Positions 18,822 through 26,215 of a DNA stretch of 51,914 nt are shown piece after piece. The notes beneath the pieces were generated by a model. It was given only the letters and a program-made list of their open reading frames with translations. It ran no database searches and was not told the origin of the DNA. This DNA comes from Neobacillus jeddahensis (GTDB taxonomy: Bacteria; Bacillota; Bacilli; Bacillales; Cytobacillaceae), in contig NZ_CCAS010000029.1 of NCBI RefSeq assembly GCF_000612625.1, positions 1 to 51,914 of the forward strand, written 5' to 3'. The position numbers were made by a program, and so were the translations under genes. Every line of letters starts with the position of its first letter. Within the stretch, counting starts at the first letter, position 1.

Positions 18822-19766
18822 TTAGTTTACTTTTGCTAGTTCGTTCTCTAAAAACCACTGATACGCCTTCTTCAAGCCTTCTTCTAATGAAGTAGTCGCT
18901 TTCCAGCCTAAAGAATTAAGCTTCGTTACATCGACTAATTTTCTTGGTGTTCCGTCTGGTTTTGTTGTATCAAATTGAATCTCACCTTTGAACCCAACTA
19001 CATCTTTAATTTTTTCAGCTAATTCTTTAATCGGAAGGTCCTCACCGACGCCGATATTGACAATTTCATTGCCAGAGTAGGTATTGATTAAGTAGACACA
19101 CGCGTCAGCCAGGTCATCTGAATATAAGAATTCCCTTAGAGGAGTTCCAGTTCCCCACACCTCTACAAACGGCGCGTTATTTTCCTTCGCTTCATGGAAC
19201 TTACGCATTAATGCAGGCAACACATGTGAAGTATGCAAATCATAATTATCATTTTCGCCATATAAATTCGTTGGCATCACTGAGATATATTCTGTCCCAT
19301 ATTGACGATTATACGATTGACACATTTTGATACCTGCAATTTTGGCAATTGCATAGGCATCATTCGTAGGTTCCAATTCACCAGTTAATAGATACTCTTC
19401 TTTTAATGGCTGTGGTGCCATTTTAGGATAGATACAAGTACTTCCAAGGAACAATAGCTTTTTCACGCCATTACGATAAGCTGCATCAATGATATTTGTT
19501 TGGATTAAGAGATTATCGCGGATAAAGTCAGCGGGATATTCATTGTTTGCCACAATTCCTCCAACCTTGGCCGCAGCTAGAAAGACAAACTCCGGTTTTT
19601 CTTCTGCAAAGAATTGGTCAACAGCATTTTTATCGCGTAAGTCTAGCTCTTTACTTGTCCGATACACTAAGTTCGTATAGCCTTTTTCTTCTAGCTTCCT
19701 AACAATCGCTGAACCAACAAGACCGCGGTGGCCAGCCACATATATTTTCGAGTCATTATTCATCAT
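18822..19766 (-). CDS. fcl: GDP-L-fucose synthase
   Basis: Epimerase/reductase turning the Gmd product into GDP-L-fucose. The 314-aa SDR protein has the nucleotide loop [16 protein letters not shown], the catalytic Ser region [18 protein letters not shown] and YAIAK (Tyr-Lys). The ATG at 19766 has AGAGG 8 nt upstream; a longer in-frame extension would overlap the sugar transferase gene. Together with gmd and manC it implies L-fucose or a close derivative in the EPS. It lies 16 bp downstream of the sugar transferase gene. Confidence 0.95.
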   Translation of the reverse strand: MMNNDSKIYVAGHRGLVGSAIVRKLEEKGYTNLVYRTSKELDLRDKNAVDQFFAEEKPEFVFLAAAKVGGIVANNEYPADFIRDNLLIQTNIIDAAYRNGVKKLLFLGSTCIYPKMAPQPLKEEYLLTGELEPTNDAYAIAKIAGIKMCQSYNRQYGTEYISVMPTNLYGENDNYDLHTSHVLPALMRKFHEAKENNAPFVEVWGTGTPLREFLYSDDLADACVYLINTYSGNEIVNIGVGEDLPIKELAEKIKDVVGFKGEIQFDTTKPDGTPRKLVDVTKLNSLGWKATTSLEEGLKKAYQWFLENELAKVN

Positions 19767-19782
19767 GTTGAGGACCTCTTTC

Positions 19783-20460
19783 TTAATAAGCATCTTTTGA
19801 TCCAAATAACACTAGGACCGTTTTGAAAATAATTTTTATATCATATAATAAAGATCGGTTATGGATATATTGAAGATCCAATTCGACCATCTCTTCAAAC
19901 CCCAGGCTATTTCTCCCACTTACCTGCCAAAGCCCCGTACAGCCCGGCGCCACCAATAATCTCTTCTTATCATGGTCTGAGTAAACCGCTACTTCTCTTG
20001 GTAAAGGTGGCCGTGGTCCCACCAGACTCATTTCCCCTTTTAACACATTAAACAGCTGCGGCAGTTCATCAATACTTGTTTTCCGAATAAACTTCCCTAC
20101 TTGAGTGATCCGGGGATCTTCTTTCATTTTAAACATCGCACCAGATACTTCATTATGCTTCAACAGTTCCTGTAATTTTTCCTCGGCATTCGATACCATC
20201 GAGCGGAACTTATACATCTTAAATTCTTTCCCATTTAGTCCGACACGTTTTTGACTAAAGAAGACCGTTCCCTTCGGATCTTCTACCTTTATTAAGATCG
20301 CAATGATCACAAATAGAAAACTCAATAGAATAATCCCACAGGCCGAACCGATGATATCGATTACTCTTTTCATCAGTAAATATGGCTTACTATCATTTAC
20401 GTATACACTGTTTGGATGTTTCTCTACATAGGAAACATCCTGATTCGCTATATCCGGCAA
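19783..20460 (-). CDS. Initiating undecaprenyl-phosphate sugar-phosphate transferase
   Basis: Membrane enzyme starting the repeat unit by moving a sugar-1-phosphate onto undecaprenyl phosphate. It is 225 aa with one N-terminal hydrophobic segment ([20 protein letters not shown]). The cytosolic bacterial-sugar-transferase domain follows: [42 protein letters not shown] and [12 protein letters not shown]. The start is TTG at 20460 with GGAAGGGG about 6 nt before it. It lies between galU and fcl, a usual place for the priming enzyme. UDP-glucose or UDP-galactose is the likely donor given galU, but specificity cannot be read. Confidence 0.93.
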   Translation of the reverse strand: MPDIANQDVSYVEKHPNSVYVNDSKPYLLMKRVIDIIGSACGIILLSFLFVIIAILIKVEDPKGTVFFSQKRVGLNGKEFKMYKFRSMVSNAEEKLQELLKHNEVSGAMFKMKEDPRITQVGKFIRKTSIDELPQLFNVLKGEMSLVGPRPPLPREVAVYSDHDKKRLLVAPGCTGLWQVSGRNSLGFEEMVELDLQYIHNRSLLYDIKIIFKTVLVLFGSKDAY

Positions 20461-20482
20461 CCGCGACCCCTTCCTTCTCTCT

Positions 20483-21376
20483 CTATAACATGACTTTTTC
20501 TTTTTCTAAACTTAAAACTAGTTCTTTTAAGTAATCAATCATCTCATCATGAAGGTCCTCGTGCTGCAAAGCGAATTCAACGGTTGTCTTCACAAACCCA
20601 AACTTCTCGCCAACATCATATCGTTTTCCCTCAAAATCATAAGCAAACACGCGTTGAATCTGATTCAATTTCTGAATCGCATCCGTCAATTGAATTTCGC
20701 CACCGGCTCCTTTTTCCTGCTGATCCAGGAACATGAAAATCTCAGGAGTTAGAATATAGCGGCCCATAATCGCTAGATTCGAAGGTGCCGTACCTGGCTT
20801 GGGCTTTTCAACAAAGTTATTCACCTGATATAATCGTCCATCCTGTGAGGACGGATCAATAATCCCATACCGATGCGTCTCATTCTCCGGCACCGTTTGA
20901 ACACCAATCACAGAAGAGAATGTATCTTCATATTGCTGAATCAGCTGTCGTAAGCACGGTGTCTCACTTTGAACAATGTCATCCCCTAACAGGACCGCAA
21001 ATGGTTCATTCCCGATAAAGTTCCGTGCACACCACACCGCATGTCCCAGTCCTTTCGGTTCCTTTTGGCGGATATAATGGATATCTGCTAGATTGGTAGC
21101 GTAGCGGACCTTTTCTAGTATTTCGAACTTTTCTTTTTCAATTAAGTTTTCCTCGAGCTCCATCGCCATATCGAAATGATCCTCAATCGCCCGTTTTCCT
21201 TTACCTGTTACAATAATAATATCTTCAATCCCTGCTGCGACAGCCTCTTCGACTATGTATTGAATCGTTGGCTTATCGACAATCGGAAGCATTTCCTTTG
21301 GCATTGCCTTTGTTGCAGGTAAAAATCTTGTCCCCAACCCTGCCGCCGGGATGATCGCTTTTCTGACTCTTTTCAA
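20483..21376 (-). CDS. galU: UTP-glucose-1-phosphate uridylyltransferase
   Basis: Makes UDP-glucose for EPS and for WTA glucosylation. The enzyme is about 297 aa with [24 protein letters not shown] at the N-terminus, the VLLGDDIV metal site and [10 protein letters not shown]. The real start is the TTG at 21376: GAGGAGG lies 8-9 nt before it, and the homologous start ([13 protein letters not shown]) fits. The GTG at 21403 adds nine residues overlapping the ribosome site. It is the first gene after the EAR-like RNA and its terminator, so its transcription from the eps promoter should depend on antitermination. Confidence 0.94.
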   Translation of the reverse strand: MKRVRKAIIPAAGLGTRFLPATKAMPKEMLPIVDKPTIQYIVEEAVAAGIEDIIIVTGKGKRAIEDHFDMAMELEENLIEKEKFEILEKVRYATNLADIHYIRQKEPKGLGHAVWCARNFIGNEPFAVLLGDDIVQSETPCLRQLIQQYEDTFSSVIGVQTVPENETHRYGIIDPSSQDGRLYQVNNFVEKPKPGTAPSNLAIMGRYILTPEIFMFLDQQEKGAGGEIQLTDAIQKLNQIQRVFAYDFEGKRYDVGEKFGFVKTTVEFALQHEDLHDEMIDYLKELVLSLEKEKVML

Positions 21377-21420
21377 AATACGTTTCCTCCTCTTCTCTTT
21401 CACTTAGCTACATATCATCT

Positions 21421-21514
21421 TAAAGAAAACTCACCGATTGGCGAGCCCCTAAGGGCGATGACAGAAGCGCAGTTGCACTTATGCCTGATAGGAAAGTATA
21501 CTTTCCTATCGGCC
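21421..21514. repeat. Structured interspersed repeat, copy 1
   Basis: About 94 bp that recurs at 31866-31948 in the same orientation. Shared blocks include AAAGAAAACTC, CCCCTAAGGGC, GACAGA and CTTTCCTATCGGCC. Inside are a CTCACCGATTGGCGAG hairpin and a GATAGGAAAG/CTTTCCTATC stem. On the minus strand it follows directly on the T tract of a terminator, and it separates that terminator from galU. I cannot name the family. Confidence 0.6.
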
Positions 21515-21577
21515 AAAAAAATAAATATCTAATGGAAATACATGTGTTGGCACCTGTTCTTTCATTAGATATTTATT
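21515..21577 (-). terminator. Intrinsic terminator between the EAR-like RNA and galU
   Basis: On the minus strand AATAAATATCTAATG pairs perfectly over 15 bp with CATTAGATATTTATT, followed by a run of T residues. It lies about 10 nt past the EAR-like element and 140 nt before galU, so it would block expression of the main EPS genes unless RNA polymerase is modified upstream. Confidence 0.72.
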
Positions 21578-21587
21578 AATATTTTAA

Positions 21588-21726
21588 ATGGGCATCGAAC
21601 CCTCCCTCACACCATGCTCTTGACGACATGCGTCTAAGGGCCAAACTGAACTAGGCCCCACAGCATGATCGAGTGCCCCCATGGATAACGGACAGGGAAC
21701 CTCGCCGTTCAGGCAGTTGCCTGAAA
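21588..21726 (-). ncRNA. EAR-like (eps-associated RNA) processive antitermination element
   Basis: Within the eps leader half, between the PHP phosphatase gene and galU, 140 bp hold a dense set of helices on the minus strand. They are a TTCAGGCA/TGCCTGAA hairpin, an outer stem (ATGGG...CA with TGCCCAT), CATGCT with AGCATG, GGGCC with GGCCC, and GACG with CGTC, ending GAGGGAGGGTTCGATGCCC. B. subtilis eps carries the EAR antiterminator between epsB and epsC. Position, size, multi-helix shape and a terminator just downstream all fit. I matched structure and context, not a covariance model. Confidence 0.72.
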
Positions 21727-21765
21727 GTTTTTTAAATATCCTATAATCCCAATAAAGTTACTCGG

Positions 21766-22530
21766 TTAAAAGATTTTAAACAACTTCTTCTTCTTAATCC
21801 GTTCTGGTACTTCCTTATAGACATTACTACCCTCAATCACTAAGGCGGCATTGTCATCAAACAAATACACCATATCCTCGCCATACGTCGATTGAATCAC
21901 ATCAAACGCTTCACGTAACTTAAACGTTCGGTTTCGGGTATTGTGGGCATCCGAAGCAATAAAATGAGTCAGATTCGCTTCCACTAACTGCAACGAAAAC
22001 TTCTTAATCTTCTTACCAAAATCACCGCAAATACTCGCTGCCGTCACCTGCGTTAATGCTCCCTTTTTCACAAATTGATAGAGGAGATCAGGCTGTTCAA
22101 TCAATTGTTGGTTCCGTTCCGGATGAACAATCACCGGGATAAGCCCCTTCATCTGCAGATCATAAAACAGCTTTTCCGTGTAGCGCGGCACCTGGCTCGA
22201 CGAAAATTCAACCAATACATAGTTCGTCCCATTGATCGGTTGAATCTCGCCTTTTTCAAAACCTTCGACCATTTCGCCATAGATGCGCGTTTCTTGACCA
22301 GCCAGGATCTTCAGGTCGATTTTTTCAGCCTGTAAGGCTTGATTTAACTCTATGACTCTCGGTAAAATGGTTTCCTTCGCATTTTCATACTGGTTGTTCA
22401 AGTGATGAGGGGTAGCTACGATCGTATGAATGCCTTGTTCGACAGCCTTCTTCGCCATTTCGATACTTTCCGACATATCCCTTGCCCCGTCATCAACACC
22501 GGGCAAGATGTGACAATGTACATCAATCAT
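21766..22530 (-). CDS. PHP-family tyrosine-protein phosphatase (CpsB/YwqE type)
   Basis: Manganese-dependent phosphatase of about 254 aa that removes phosphate from the CpsD-type kinase tail, controlling chain length and export. PHP metal ligands are visible in MIDVHCHILPGVDDGARD, ATPHH, VIVHPERNQ and ASDAHN. The ATG at 22530 has AGGTG 7 nt upstream and matches the family start; a TTG 21 nt upstream is less likely. It follows the kinase gene by about 90 bp and precedes the EAR-like RNA. It belongs to the usual Gram-positive Wzz-kinase-phosphatase triad. Confidence 0.93.
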   Translation of the reverse strand: MIDVHCHILPGVDDGARDMSESIEMAKKAVEQGIHTIVATPHHLNNQYENAKETILPRVIELNQALQAEKIDLKILAGQETRIYGEMVEGFEKGEIQPINGTNYVLVEFSSSQVPRYTEKLFYDLQMKGLIPVIVHPERNQQLIEQPDLLYQFVKKGALTQVTAASICGDFGKKIKKFSLQLVEANLTHFIASDAHNTRNRTFKLREAFDVIQSTYGEDMVYLFDDNAALVIEGSNVYKEVPERIKKKKLFKIF

Positions 22531-22622
22531 TCGCACACACCTGACTTCCAAAAATATGTTAATACTACCATACTACCACCGTCGAAAGACCCAGTAAAGG
22601 GACGTATTTTGTCGAATTTTAA

Positions 22623-23327
22623 TTATTTAGTCCCATAGTAGTAGTAATAATCGCTGTTTTTCAGCTCTTTATGGTTTAATACGACACCAAGTAGCTTGCT
22701 TTGCGAATTTTCGAGCAATTCCTTCGCCTTTTTCGATTGCTCAATTTCCGTTCGCTCACTGTACACGACGAGAATCGTGCCATCACATTGCTTGGCAATA
22801 ATCTGTGGATCGGCTACCGCTAACAATGGTGGTGTATCAAAGATGATGTAATCAAAATGCGCTCTCGCTTCTTCCATAAACTGTTCCATTGATTTCGAAC
22901 TCAATAATTCTGCTGGATTCGGTGGAATCGGCCCACTCGGTAACACATATAAATCCTGCTCATCAGTGTCGATGATGGCTTTATCTAATGGTTTCTGCTT
23001 TGTCAGTACCGTTGTCAAGCCAACGAGATTATTCGCAGCAAACGTATGATGAACAGTTGGTTTGCGAAGATCGGCGTCCACTAATAGGACTTTCTTCCCG
23101 AGTTGGGCAAACGTCACGGCTAGATTGGCAGCAGTTGTCGATTTTCCTTCTCCTGGACCAGATGAAGTGATCATGATGACTCTGATTTCTTCATCAATCG
23201 ACGAGAATTGGATATTCGTTCTGATCGTTCGGTATTGCTCCGAAATCGGTGACTTTGGCGCGAGCGCCGTGATTAATTTTCGTCTACTATCATTACTTCC
23301 GACATTCTTCTTCCACTTACGAGCCAA
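22623..23327 (-). CDS. CpsD/CapB-family tyrosine autokinase
   Basis: BY-kinase of about 234 aa, acting at the membrane with the YveK-type adaptor. It shows Walker A in SSGPGEGKSTTAANLA, Walker A' in LLVDADLRKPTVHH, Walker B in YIIFDTPPLLAVAD and the autophosphorylated tail SDYYYYYGTK. I choose the TTG at 23327, which has AGAGG 8 nt upstream; the GTG at 23336 overlaps that site. It overlaps the adaptor gene, indicating coupling. Phosphorylation state is set with the PHP phosphatase downstream. Confidence 0.93.
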   Translation of the reverse strand: MARKWKKNVGSNDSRRKLITALAPKSPISEQYRTIRTNIQFSSIDEEIRVIMITSSGPGEGKSTTAANLAVTFAQLGKKVLLVDADLRKPTVHHTFAANNLVGLTTVLTKQKPLDKAIIDTDEQDLYVLPSGPIPPNPAELLSSKSMEQFMEEARAHFDYIIFDTPPLLAVADPQIIAKQCDGTILVVYSERTEIEQSKKAKELLENSQSKLLGVVLNHKELKNSDYYYYYGTK

Positions 23328-24066
23328 GTGTCTCACCTCTTACCTGTGTTTTTCTTGCGGCGCGTCTCGCTGTCAATTGTTCCATCTGTTGGTCATCAAT
23401 CGTAGCAATCACTCCTAAGATTGGCAGACCTAAGATTTTTTCGACGTCTTGTTCGTTCTTGATTGTACTATTAAAGTATTCTAGTAAAAAGGCAATTCCG
23501 ACCCCTGCCATTAAGCCCACTACCATCGCAATCGCGACATTTAATAATGGTCTCGGTTTAATCGGTGCTGGATTGTCGGATACATCCGCTTTCGCCAAAA
23601 CGCTGACATTATCGATATTCATGATAGTGGTAATTTCCTTCTTAAACACTTCTGCTGTTTTGTTGGCAATTTGCGCAGCCACTTTGGCATCTTCGTCCTG
23701 AACAGACAAGTTGACGACTTGCGAGTCTTTTTCACTTCCAACAGTAATCTTTCCTTTAAGTTGGGCTGCCGTCATGTTTAAATCAAGCTCTTTCGCTACG
23801 ATATCTAAAATCGCCGGGCTTGTGATAATCACATTATAGGTATTAATTAATTGTAGATTGGTTTGCACTTCACTCGGATTGTAAGCTGATTGGTCATTCT
23901 TCGTTTGATTGACAAGTATTTGCGTAGATGCCTGATAGGTTGGGGTTAAAAAGTAAAAGCTGATGATTCCACTGATTAATGCAGCAACAACAGTTATTGA
24001 TACGATTAGCAGCAATCGTTTTTTTAAGGTCTCTAACAACTCTTTTAAACTAATTGTCTCTTCCAT
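23317..24066 (-). CDS. YveK/Wzz-family chain-length and kinase adaptor protein
   Basis: First gene of the EPS operon, 249 aa. It has two membrane helices, about 16-41 (LLLIVSITVVAALISGIISF) and about 175-200 (AMVVGLMAGVGIAFLLEY), with an extracellular Wzz domain between them. The cytosolic tail activates the separate CpsD-type kinase. The family PxxP-like stretch DNPAPIKPRPLLNV precedes helix two. AGGAGG precedes the ATG. The stop overlaps the kinase start. An extended -10 promoter candidate lies about 40 bp upstream. Confidence 0.92.
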   Translation of the reverse strand: MEETISLKELLETLKKRLLLIVSITVVAALISGIISFYFLTPTYQASTQILVNQTKNDQSAYNPSEVQTNLQLINTYNVIITSPAILDIVAKELDLNMTAAQLKGKITVGSEKDSQVVNLSVQDEDAKVAAQIANKTAEVFKKEITTIMNIDNVSVLAKADVSDNPAPIKPRPLLNVAIAMVVGLMAGVGIAFLLEYFNSTIKNEQDVEKILGLPILGVIATIDDQQMEQLTARRAARKTQVRGETLGS

Positions 24067-24277
24067 TTCGTCCTCCTAAAATCGTAAATACAAAACATAT
24101 TCTATTATATCACTATTTGTCGGTTCTTTTCCTATTTTGTAAAATTTAATCTAAATTTCTGTCAATACCTCTATTAAACACCTATTTGTAAGAAATTTGA
24201 AGAGGAAGTTGTTGATTTCCAGTTATTACAATATCTTGACAGAGGATGAATGGCTCCACAAAAAAGAGGATACCACC
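24067..24277 (-). promoter_or_regulatory. eps operon promoter region with a SinR-like box
   Basis: On the minus strand an extended -10 (TGATATAAT, 24104-24112) lies about 38 nt before the YveK ATG. Its -35 zone overlaps GTTCTTT on the plus strand (24123-24129), which fits the SinR consensus GTTCTYT. An adjacent TTTGTCGGT is 7/9 like a Spo0A box. A second possible promoter is TTGACA at 24160-24165 with a weak -10 (TTACAA). No terminator is obvious between the upstream regulator gene and eps. Confidence 0.4.
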
Positions 24278-25018
24278 TTATGGTTTCCCCATTAATTGAT
24301 ACACTGTATTAATCTGTAGCTTTGAAATATGCGCCTTCCTGCTCGAATGCGCAAAATGAGCCAAATAGGTTTCTCCAAACGAATCAATTTTAACAATTTT
24401 ACGTAGATTGACGACATAGGAGCGATGGGTGCGGTAAAAGGTGGGCGGTAAGCGCTTCTCAATCTCCTGGAGCGAATCCATCGTTTCAATCCGCTCCTGT
24501 TCGAGATAAATGATCGATTTCCGTCCTTCTTTTTCGACATAGAGAATATCATCTATATTGACATATACCACCGTCAGATTGGACTTGATCGCTAGTTTCG
24601 TTAACAGTTGCGAACGCTGCTTAGCGGCCATTCTTTTCTGGACCTGCAGGGCAACTTTTGCTTTTTCTAAGGCAATAAACAAGCGGACCTTGGCAATCGG
24701 TTTGACGATATAATCGACCGCTGCGAGATTAAAGGCCTCGACGGCAAATTCATCGTAGCCTGTCGTGAAGATGACCTGGAGGCACGGATCTAGGGTCTTG
24801 CAGGTTTTGGCGGCGTCGACTCCGTTCACGCCGGGCATATTGATATCAACGAGGACAATCTGCGGCCGTTCCTGCTTGACGAGCTGAATCAGCTCCTCCC
24901 CGTTGGCTGCCTCGCCTGTCACTTCATATTCAGGTAAGAGCTCAATATAATGGGTCAGCAGGGTTTTCGACGACAGATCATCGTCGGCAATCACCACTTT
25001 AAGGTTCATCATGACCAA
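24278..25018 (-). CDS. LytTR-family response regulator
   Basis: Two-domain cytosolic regulator of 246 aa. The receiver has the acidic pocket VIADDD, the phosphoacceptor in VLVDINMPGVNG (about Asp58), the switch Thr in FTTGYDEFAVEAF and KP in YIVKPI. The LytTR DNA-binding domain follows, with DDILYVEKEGRKSIIYL and FYRTHRSYVVNLRKI. It ends 211 bp before the EPS operon and points the same way, so it is the nearest candidate regulator of eps. It is clearly paralogous to the regulator at 29.3 kb. No kinase is directly adjacent; the hybrid or PAS-GAF kinase nearby could be its partner. Confidence 0.92.
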   Translation of the reverse strand: MVMMNLKVVIADDDLSSKTLLTHYIELLPEYEVTGEAANGEELIQLVKQERPQIVLVDINMPGVNGVDAAKTCKTLDPCLQVIFTTGYDEFAVEAFNLAAVDYIVKPIAKVRLFIALEKAKVALQVQKRMAAKQRSQLLTKLAIKSNLTVVYVNIDDILYVEKEGRKSIIYLEQERIETMDSLQEIEKRLPPTFYRTHRSYVVNLRKIVKIDSFGETYLAHFAHSSRKAHISKLQINTVYQLMGKP

Positions 25019-25093
25019 CTCGCTTTACTTTACTTGATATGTACCACTTCAAGTTATCGTGAATCCCACTCGTTGATCCGTTCTGGGCGGATT

Positions 25094-25873
25094 CTACTGA
25101 TGCAGTCGTCCGTTTGGATCGGTCGGTTTCACTTCACGAATTGTCTTCTGTGTTGTCAATTTCTGTGGTCTTCCTAACAGATAGCCCTGAACGAGCGGGA
25201 CCATTAGGGTTTGTGCTTGCTGTAAATCGATGTCTTCCTCGAGTCCTTCTAAGATGACGACCATCTTGTTGGTGGCGTATGTCAGGAAGAGCGCTAGCAT
25301 TTGTTGTTTTTCGATTGAGCTGGATAATTCCATCGAGAAGTAACGATCCAATTTTAAATAATCAGGAGAAAATTCGATTATCCTTTGTAAGCCTGATCCG
25401 CCTTTGCCGACATCATCGAGGGCGACGAGAAAGCCCATTTCTTTTATGTAGGCGATTCTTTCCTTGATGATGGGCAGCTCCCAGCAATAGTCTTCCTCGA
25501 TGGCTTCACTTAATTCGAGCACGACTTTACCGCGGATATCTGGAAATGTATTTAGTAGTGTTCCCAAAAAGGCAGGAAATTGCATATGGATTAGGGTTGA
25601 TGGATAGACATTGAGAAATAATAACTCGTTATCCCAGTGCTGTTCGGAGAAGCGGGCGATCGCTTCTGTGATCGATCGGGTATCGAGGTCGTAAAACGTC
25701 CCCTCGGTTCTGGCCCATTCGAAGACACGTTCGATGCTTCCTTCATAGTAGTTGATGGGAAAGCGCACGAGTGCTTCGTACCCGAATACGGTCAAGGAGT
25801 CTGCACTCCAGATCGGCTGATAGACGTGTTCTATTTTTTGGATCAGCATGGTACTTAGACGCTCGACGCTCAT
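25094..25873 (-). CDS. EAL-domain cyclic-di-GMP phosphodiesterase
   Basis: Stand-alone EAL protein of about 259 aa with no membrane segment. Key motifs are kept: GYEALVRF (EAL), FLNVYPSTL (Asn), VLELSEAIEED (Glu), ALDDVGKGGSGL (the DD of DDFG, with Val for Phe), YLKLDRYF (Lys, Asp), ILEGLEED (Glu) and QGYLLGRP. It should hydrolyse c-di-GMP unless the Phe change matters. The ATG at 25873 has GGTGGG 6 nt upstream. It lies 75 bp before the LytTR gene on the same strand and close to the EPS operon, so it could lower c-di-GMP locally or globally. Confidence 0.9.
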   Translation of the reverse strand: MSVERLSTMLIQKIEHVYQPIWSADSLTVFGYEALVRFPINYYEGSIERVFEWARTEGTFYDLDTRSITEAIARFSEQHWDNELLFLNVYPSTLIHMQFPAFLGTLLNTFPDIRGKVVLELSEAIEEDYCWELPIIKERIAYIKEMGFLVALDDVGKGGSGLQRIIEFSPDYLKLDRYFSMELSSSIEKQQMLALFLTYATNKMVVILEGLEEDIDLQQAQTLMVPLVQGYLLGRPQKLTTQKTIREVKPTDPNGRLHQ

Positions 25874-26215
25874 GTTCATCCCACCATTTCTGTATGACTT
25901 TTCAAACTTTGGTAATTTACTGTATATCCATAGTAACTTTTATCCTGTTGACTGTCTATGCCGAAAGACACAGGAAATGTCGAAATGAGTACCTGTCATA
26001 CAGGGAAAATGACAGAATACGACATAAATTCGACCTTTCGCGACTATTTTCACTATTTTATGCCATTTCGAACATCGATGGCGGAAGTGATTTTTGTGAA
26101 AATTCCGCCTAATAACCAAGGGGGATTCCACCAAACTCTTCGGGAATTCCGCCAGATCTTGGAGGATTCCCGCCAAACTTGCTCGGGTTTCTACCAAGCC
26201 CAGTTCGGTGATCAT
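25874..26215. promoter_or_regulatory. Gap upstream of the EAL gene with Spo0A-like boxes
   Basis: The 342-bp gap holds a perfect TGTCGAA (25978-25984) and, on the opposite strand, TGTCGTA (26018-26024) and GGTCGAA (26029-26035). All three resemble the Spo0A box core TGNCGAA. The left part is A/T-rich and the right part is a tandem array described separately. No gene is seen. Confidence 0.35.
26102..26199. repeat. Tandem array, ~21-bp period, core ATTCCGCCAAAC
   Basis: Five degenerate units start at about 26102, 26125, 26146, 26166 and 26188. Each has a core like ATTCC(G/A)CC(A/T)AA(A/C) followed by a variable G-rich tail. The spacing is 20-23 bp. It lies between the hybrid kinase stop and the EAL gene and does not code for a credible protein. 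Confidence 0.7.

Noticed and set aside
21421..21514. Known riboswitch (c-di-GMP or c-di-AMP) before galU
   Set aside because: The conserved cores of these classes are not visible, and the repeat is separated from upstream RNA by a terminator.
23062..23418. 118-aa plus-strand frame opposite the kinase/adaptor genes
   Set aside because: It is antisense to two clear family members, with unusual composition and no ribosome site.
26102..26199. CRISPR array
   Set aside because: Units are degenerate and spaced by only about 10 bp of variable sequence, and no cas gene is present.
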